DNA of 64,000 nt from Nansenia antarctica (taxonomy: Eukaryota > Chordata > Actinopteri > Argentiniformes > Microstomatidae). The DNA is taken from positions 61,210,853-61,274,852 of the forward strand of contig OZ022339.1 in assembly GCA_963989245.1 (NCBI GenBank), in the 5' to 3' direction. The notes beneath the pieces were generated by a model. It saw only the letters and a list, made by a program, of their open reading frames with translations, had not been told where the DNA came from and searched no databases. Position numbers and translations under genes: made by a program. The stretch's first letter is position 1. Every line of letters starts with the position of its first letter. Of the stretch, positions 60,214 to 64,000 are shown in pieces.

Positions 60214-61894
60214 AAAGACCATGAACTTTATTGCTGTGCGTAGTGTGATTATTTAAGGTTATATATTTTATATTCTTTTTGTTACTATTTGTGAGTAACA
60301 TAGTTTTTAACTGGCCTCCTATGGAACTAAGATAAATCATTGGGCACCTCAATTCAAGCTCATTAGCACTCCTAGCTACAGAAATCTATTTTTAGACCAC
60401 TATGAAGGGCCCAGTTACCCGGTTGTAAACACCTATATACCTCTGTATGCAAGTCAAACCAGTTGCAGCACACTTGAATATAATATACATATATGACATA
60501 CATATTATGCTCTACAGTATGTCAGTGAAGGACTAGAGAACTTATATTACAGGAGGCGGGGAGGCACTGTTTGCTTTCAATGAACAGTAGATATATACGT
60601 ACATCTATAGCCCCACTCCAATCTCTCTCTCCTGAGATCTGAGGGGTTGCTAGGCAACAGGAGCATGTAACTGGGATGTTGGGGGTTTGAGAGAAGGCAA
60701 GTGGGAGTTTAAATAAACCGTCTCTGAAGCCTCTGCTGTCGGCTTGTCCTAGTAAGGCAAACCAGGCTAATGTGTTTAATGTTTGAAAGTCACCACTACA
60801 TAGAAGAAAACGGTGCGACAAATTTAGCTATGCCCCCGGTAGGCTATTACCCAAAAGTCAATGAAAAGACGTAACCACATTGTTTGACCATATTTGGGCC
60901 ATGATTTGACCATATTTGGTGAGGAGCAGAGTTTGGCTGTCCGCCCCCTCAGGCTAGCCTCAGCACCAAGCTGACCTTGTGAGTTTCAGCATTTCCCTCA
61001 GTGCTGGTAGCAAAGCACAGTGGCCTTCATTCTTCATTCTCCATACAGCAGGGCAGTTCTCTCTATCAAAGAGATACACACCTACATTGTGATATCTATA
61101 GGCATGTAGGTTTTTAGAAGATTCGGAGCAATGAAAATAGATTAGTGAGATAGATAACTCCTTCATGCAGAGAGACTAGTGAAATGAAGACACCATTGCA
61201 GGGGTCTGTGAGTAGCATACACTCCCCTGCTAAGCCTGATGCTAACTGTGACCTCTTCACACCTCTCCAGTGGCCTACATCACTGCCCTAAAGTCCAATA
61301 CTGATTGTGGACAGGTGAGGGTATTGAACCGTGTACAAACCCACTGGGTGTGACTGACGCTGACTGATAGGCTGCTCGACACTGCCAACGAGCCAATGAG
61401 GCGGAGCGTGACACCCCTCTCAGCCAATCTCTGAGTATATCTGCATGGGGAGCTCAGCACAGGGGAGGAGATGGGAGCTCCATGCAGCAGTCAGACCTCC
61501 CCGCTTCTTTGACACCTGAGCCCCCGGGGGGTTAAATTAAGCACATCAATATTTCACGTGTAAATGAAGCAGCTCACTGCGCGGTGGCAGTAAGGCGAGA
61601 AGGATTGACCAGGGAGAGACGGGGCCCTATCACGTATCACAGCTGCTGGAAAGAACTGACACACTGATGAGACAGCCCCCGTGAAAAATACAGGCTGTGT
61701 GTGTGTATGTGTGTGTGTGGCGACAAAGAGCTCTGTTTGTTGGTGGATAATGTCCTGCTGCATTAACAAGTCATCATGTAGACATAATGAGGTGTGCTGG
61801 GCCAGGCAGGCAGGCAGGGAGGGACTAGCTACATCTATACAGAGAGGCTTCCAGTGCTTTCTACAGTCACCCACTCAGAGCTCGTGTCACCTCT

Positions 61895-61897
61895 CTC

Positions 61898-61976
<79 letters not shown>
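61895..61976. repeat. (TC)n microsatellite
   Basis: About 40 TC units with one CG interruption near 61911. Confidence 0.95.
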
Positions 61977-62007
61977 GTCTCTGCCTATCGCTCTCTCAGT
62001 TTAATTA

Positions 62008-62080
62008 AATTCCATTCAATTGGCTTTATTGGCTTGAGCAAACAAATGTTTACATTGCCAAAGAAGCCTAACTTCCAAAG
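62008..62080 (-). mobile_element. LINE 3' end
   Basis: 'aattccattcaattggc' then 'tttattggcttgagcaaac' and 'tttacattgccaaagaagcc' follow the usual start of a fish LINE 3' end read in reverse, with an (AATTC)n tail at the low-coordinate side. It is short and non-coding. Confidence 0.5.
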
Positions 62081-62513
62081 ATATACAGGTAACGAACAAA
62101 TGGTAATAATTAAGAAAACAATTATAGTTCAGTATGGTGTTCTCTCTCTCTCTTATTTATTACTCAATCCTTTTGCTAATCAATTTAGATTTAATTTCTT
62201 GTAATTATAATCATTTCTTGTCATTCTCCCCGGCCGCCTGCATGTTATTGTGAGCCTTGGCGTTCTCACAGTGATCTGATGACACACTCGTTGTAGGCTG
62301 TAGATCTGAGTCATGAGTTCTTTAACTACAGTATGAACTGTGGACGCAGTGCAGCATCCTCTCTGTTCACCCAGTCATCCCATTCCAGTCTCCCTACTAA
62401 ATCAGCCCTGTGCCTTTTCAATTACCCAGAGCAGCTTGGGCCCCTCTCTCTCTGGTCTGACTTACTGCAGGGCTGGAGTTATGATCCGAAGCTCCCTTCA
62501 TCACCAGGGCTTT

Positions 62514-62625
<112 letters not shown>

Positions 62626-63307
62626 GCCTGCCTGCTGTTTGTCTTACAGTGCATTTTCATTTTTATAGACTTCCATCACTCATCTCTTTTTATTTCTTTT
62701 TTAAAAAAAATGTATTTATGCCAATGTCGTCTTTGGGCTTTTCCTCATTATCCCCTCCCCTCGATGTACCTATGAGAATACTCTCATCCATCTTTCATTG
62801 TTGTGAAATATTACATCGCTGTCACGACAACAGAGCCTCTGAACTCATGCAATATTCAGAGGCGATGATATAAGATTCCCGCTAATGAAAAAGCCAGCAG
62901 GCAATACAAACAACCTTTAATAATGGCCTAGTAGAATAGTGCCCTGTTCCCTTTCAGCACTGGGAGTGTAAACCAGGGGTGAGATCATCCAACCATCTCT
63001 GGCTATTGATAGACTGACCTGCGGTCCCTCAAGCATTGTCGAGCTCATACATTGTTGAGAATCCCAGTACAATAGGGCCCAACTGCATCATGGGGCCCCA
63101 CCAGCGCCATAGAGGTTCTAACTGCACCATAGGGACGACAGGCTCTAGGAGGCCATACTTCCCATACATCATGGAGGTACAAAGGTGATAACAAACATGT
63201 ACACAGTGTAAAGAGGGCCAACACAGCTGTGTGTGTTTGGGAGTTATCCACACCCCCCCCCCCTACTCTTTCTATTTCACTCACACAGTCCAGACACACA
63301 CATTATT

Positions 63308-63430
63308 ATTACATTACATTACATTACATTTTTGGCATTTAGCAGACGCCTTTATCCAAAACGACTTACAACAAAGTAAGTGAATCATCTATCCATCAGT
63401 CATCATAAGAAAGAGTAATCTATGCCAGGG
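63308..63430 (-). mobile_element. LINE/SINE 3' tail
   Basis: (TTACA)n is followed by 'tttttggcatttagcagacg' and 'tttatccaaaacgacttaca'. This is the reverse complement of the tail at 9096-9185, which identifies one LINE/SINE 3'-end family present in both orientations. Confidence 0.65.
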
Positions 63431-63508
63431 GCCAGGGGCCATAATGCTAGAAGATTTTCAAATGTATTTACAGTAGAGAAACTGTACAGGGGGATAGAGG
63501 GGATACAT

Positions 63509-63510
63509 GT

Positions 63511-63541
<31 letters not shown>
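63509..63541. repeat. (CA)n microsatellite
   Basis: About 16 CA units. Confidence 0.9.
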
Positions 63542-63544
<3 letters not shown>

Positions 63545-63681
63545 GGGAGATGATTTTGTGTCGACGTCAGCAGGTCTTCCAGGGGATAAACCTCCAGCCT
63601 GAGGCAGGGGAGAGAAAGTGCTGAGGCTGAGCTGGGATCCTCCTACCAGGGATTTCCTCCCTCTGATGTATTCCTGCGATA

Positions 63682-63738
<57 letters not shown>

Positions 63739-63740
63739 GC
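63682..63740. repeat. (CA)n microsatellite
   Basis: About 25 CA units, then an AAACACACG variant. Confidence 0.9.
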
Positions 63741-63795
63741 CTTCCTGCCCGTCACGGAGTGGAACAGACCTGGCAGAGGGGCAAGGACAGGGAAG

Positions 63796-63838
63796 GAGAG
63801 AGGGATGGAGAGAGGGATGGAGAGAGGGATGGGAGGGG
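63796..63838. repeat. 12-bp minisatellite
   Basis: 'gagagagggatg' occurs three times in tandem. Confidence 0.85.
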
Positions 63839-63927
63839 GCCAGCCTTGCAGAAGCAATGCGGAGGCAATAGAATTCTAATGCAGCAGCGGCAATGCAGGC
63901 ATGACACAGCAAGAGGCTTCTGGGGAT

Positions 63928-63982
63928 ATCACCACCACCACCACCACCACTGCTGACACCATCGCCACCAACACCACCACTT
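63928..63982. repeat. (ACC)n trinucleotide repeat
   Basis: CAC/ACC triplets in two blocks separated by 'tgctgacaccatcg'. Confidence 0.85.
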
Positions 63983-64000
63983 TTCTCAATGGTGATAGTT

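Overview
The window reads as a piece of a teleost fish genome. Three spliced genes of the vertebrate kcnk13 - psmc1 - calm1 neighbourhood (human 14q32.11) sit in the same order and on the same strand. The rest is non-LTR retrotransposons of several clades, Ty3/Gypsy, Tc1/mariner, hAT and Harbinger-like DNA elements, tRNA-derived SINEs and very abundant CA/TG and CT microsatellites. A palindromic MITE (four copies) resembles, from memory, one common in salmonids. A salmonid, pike or smelt relative is therefore plausible, but this rests on recollection rather than a search.

Layout. 1-16.9 kb is gene-free and repeat-rich: a 5'-truncated L1 interrupted by an L2-type LINE tail, several RT fragments of other LINEs, SINE pieces, MITEs and long simple repeats. 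17.4-28.8 kb is one degraded Ty3/Gypsy element, ended by a recognisable 3' LTR, that has been inserted into repeatedly. A hAT element lies in the pol linker. A nearly complete EN-RT LINE of the CR1/L2 group lies in the integrase. That LINE in turn carries a short LINE/SINE tail, an L2 3' end and a 3.1-kb element with near-perfect 69-70-bp terminal inverted repeats and a TA target duplication. The 3.1-kb element has an open 449-codon reading frame that is not a recognisable transposase and is built from three in-frame tandem arrays. This is the most unusual object in the window. 28.8-33 kb is intergenic.

Genes. kcnk13 (THIK-type two-pore potassium channel; coding exons at 33666, 36032 and 37026) is followed by psmc1 (Rpt2 ATPase of the 26S proteasome; 11 coding exons, 40545-45722) and calm1 (calmodulin; 6 coding exons, 49896-59235). 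The calmodulin protein appears identical to the invariant vertebrate sequence. All three are on the + strand with canonical splice sites, and the frames close exactly at 417, 439 and 149 residues. The nrde2 gene that lies between PSMC1 and CALM1 in human is not seen here. The three genes do not form an operon and share no pathway; they are a conserved synteny block. A cluster of CCAAT boxes about 1.2 kb upstream of calm1 looks like an additional promoter. 60.2-64 kb is intergenic, with LINE/SINE tails and simple repeats.

Limits: splice sites and protein identities come from reading the sequence against remembered vertebrate proteins. Clade names of LINE fragments are approximate.
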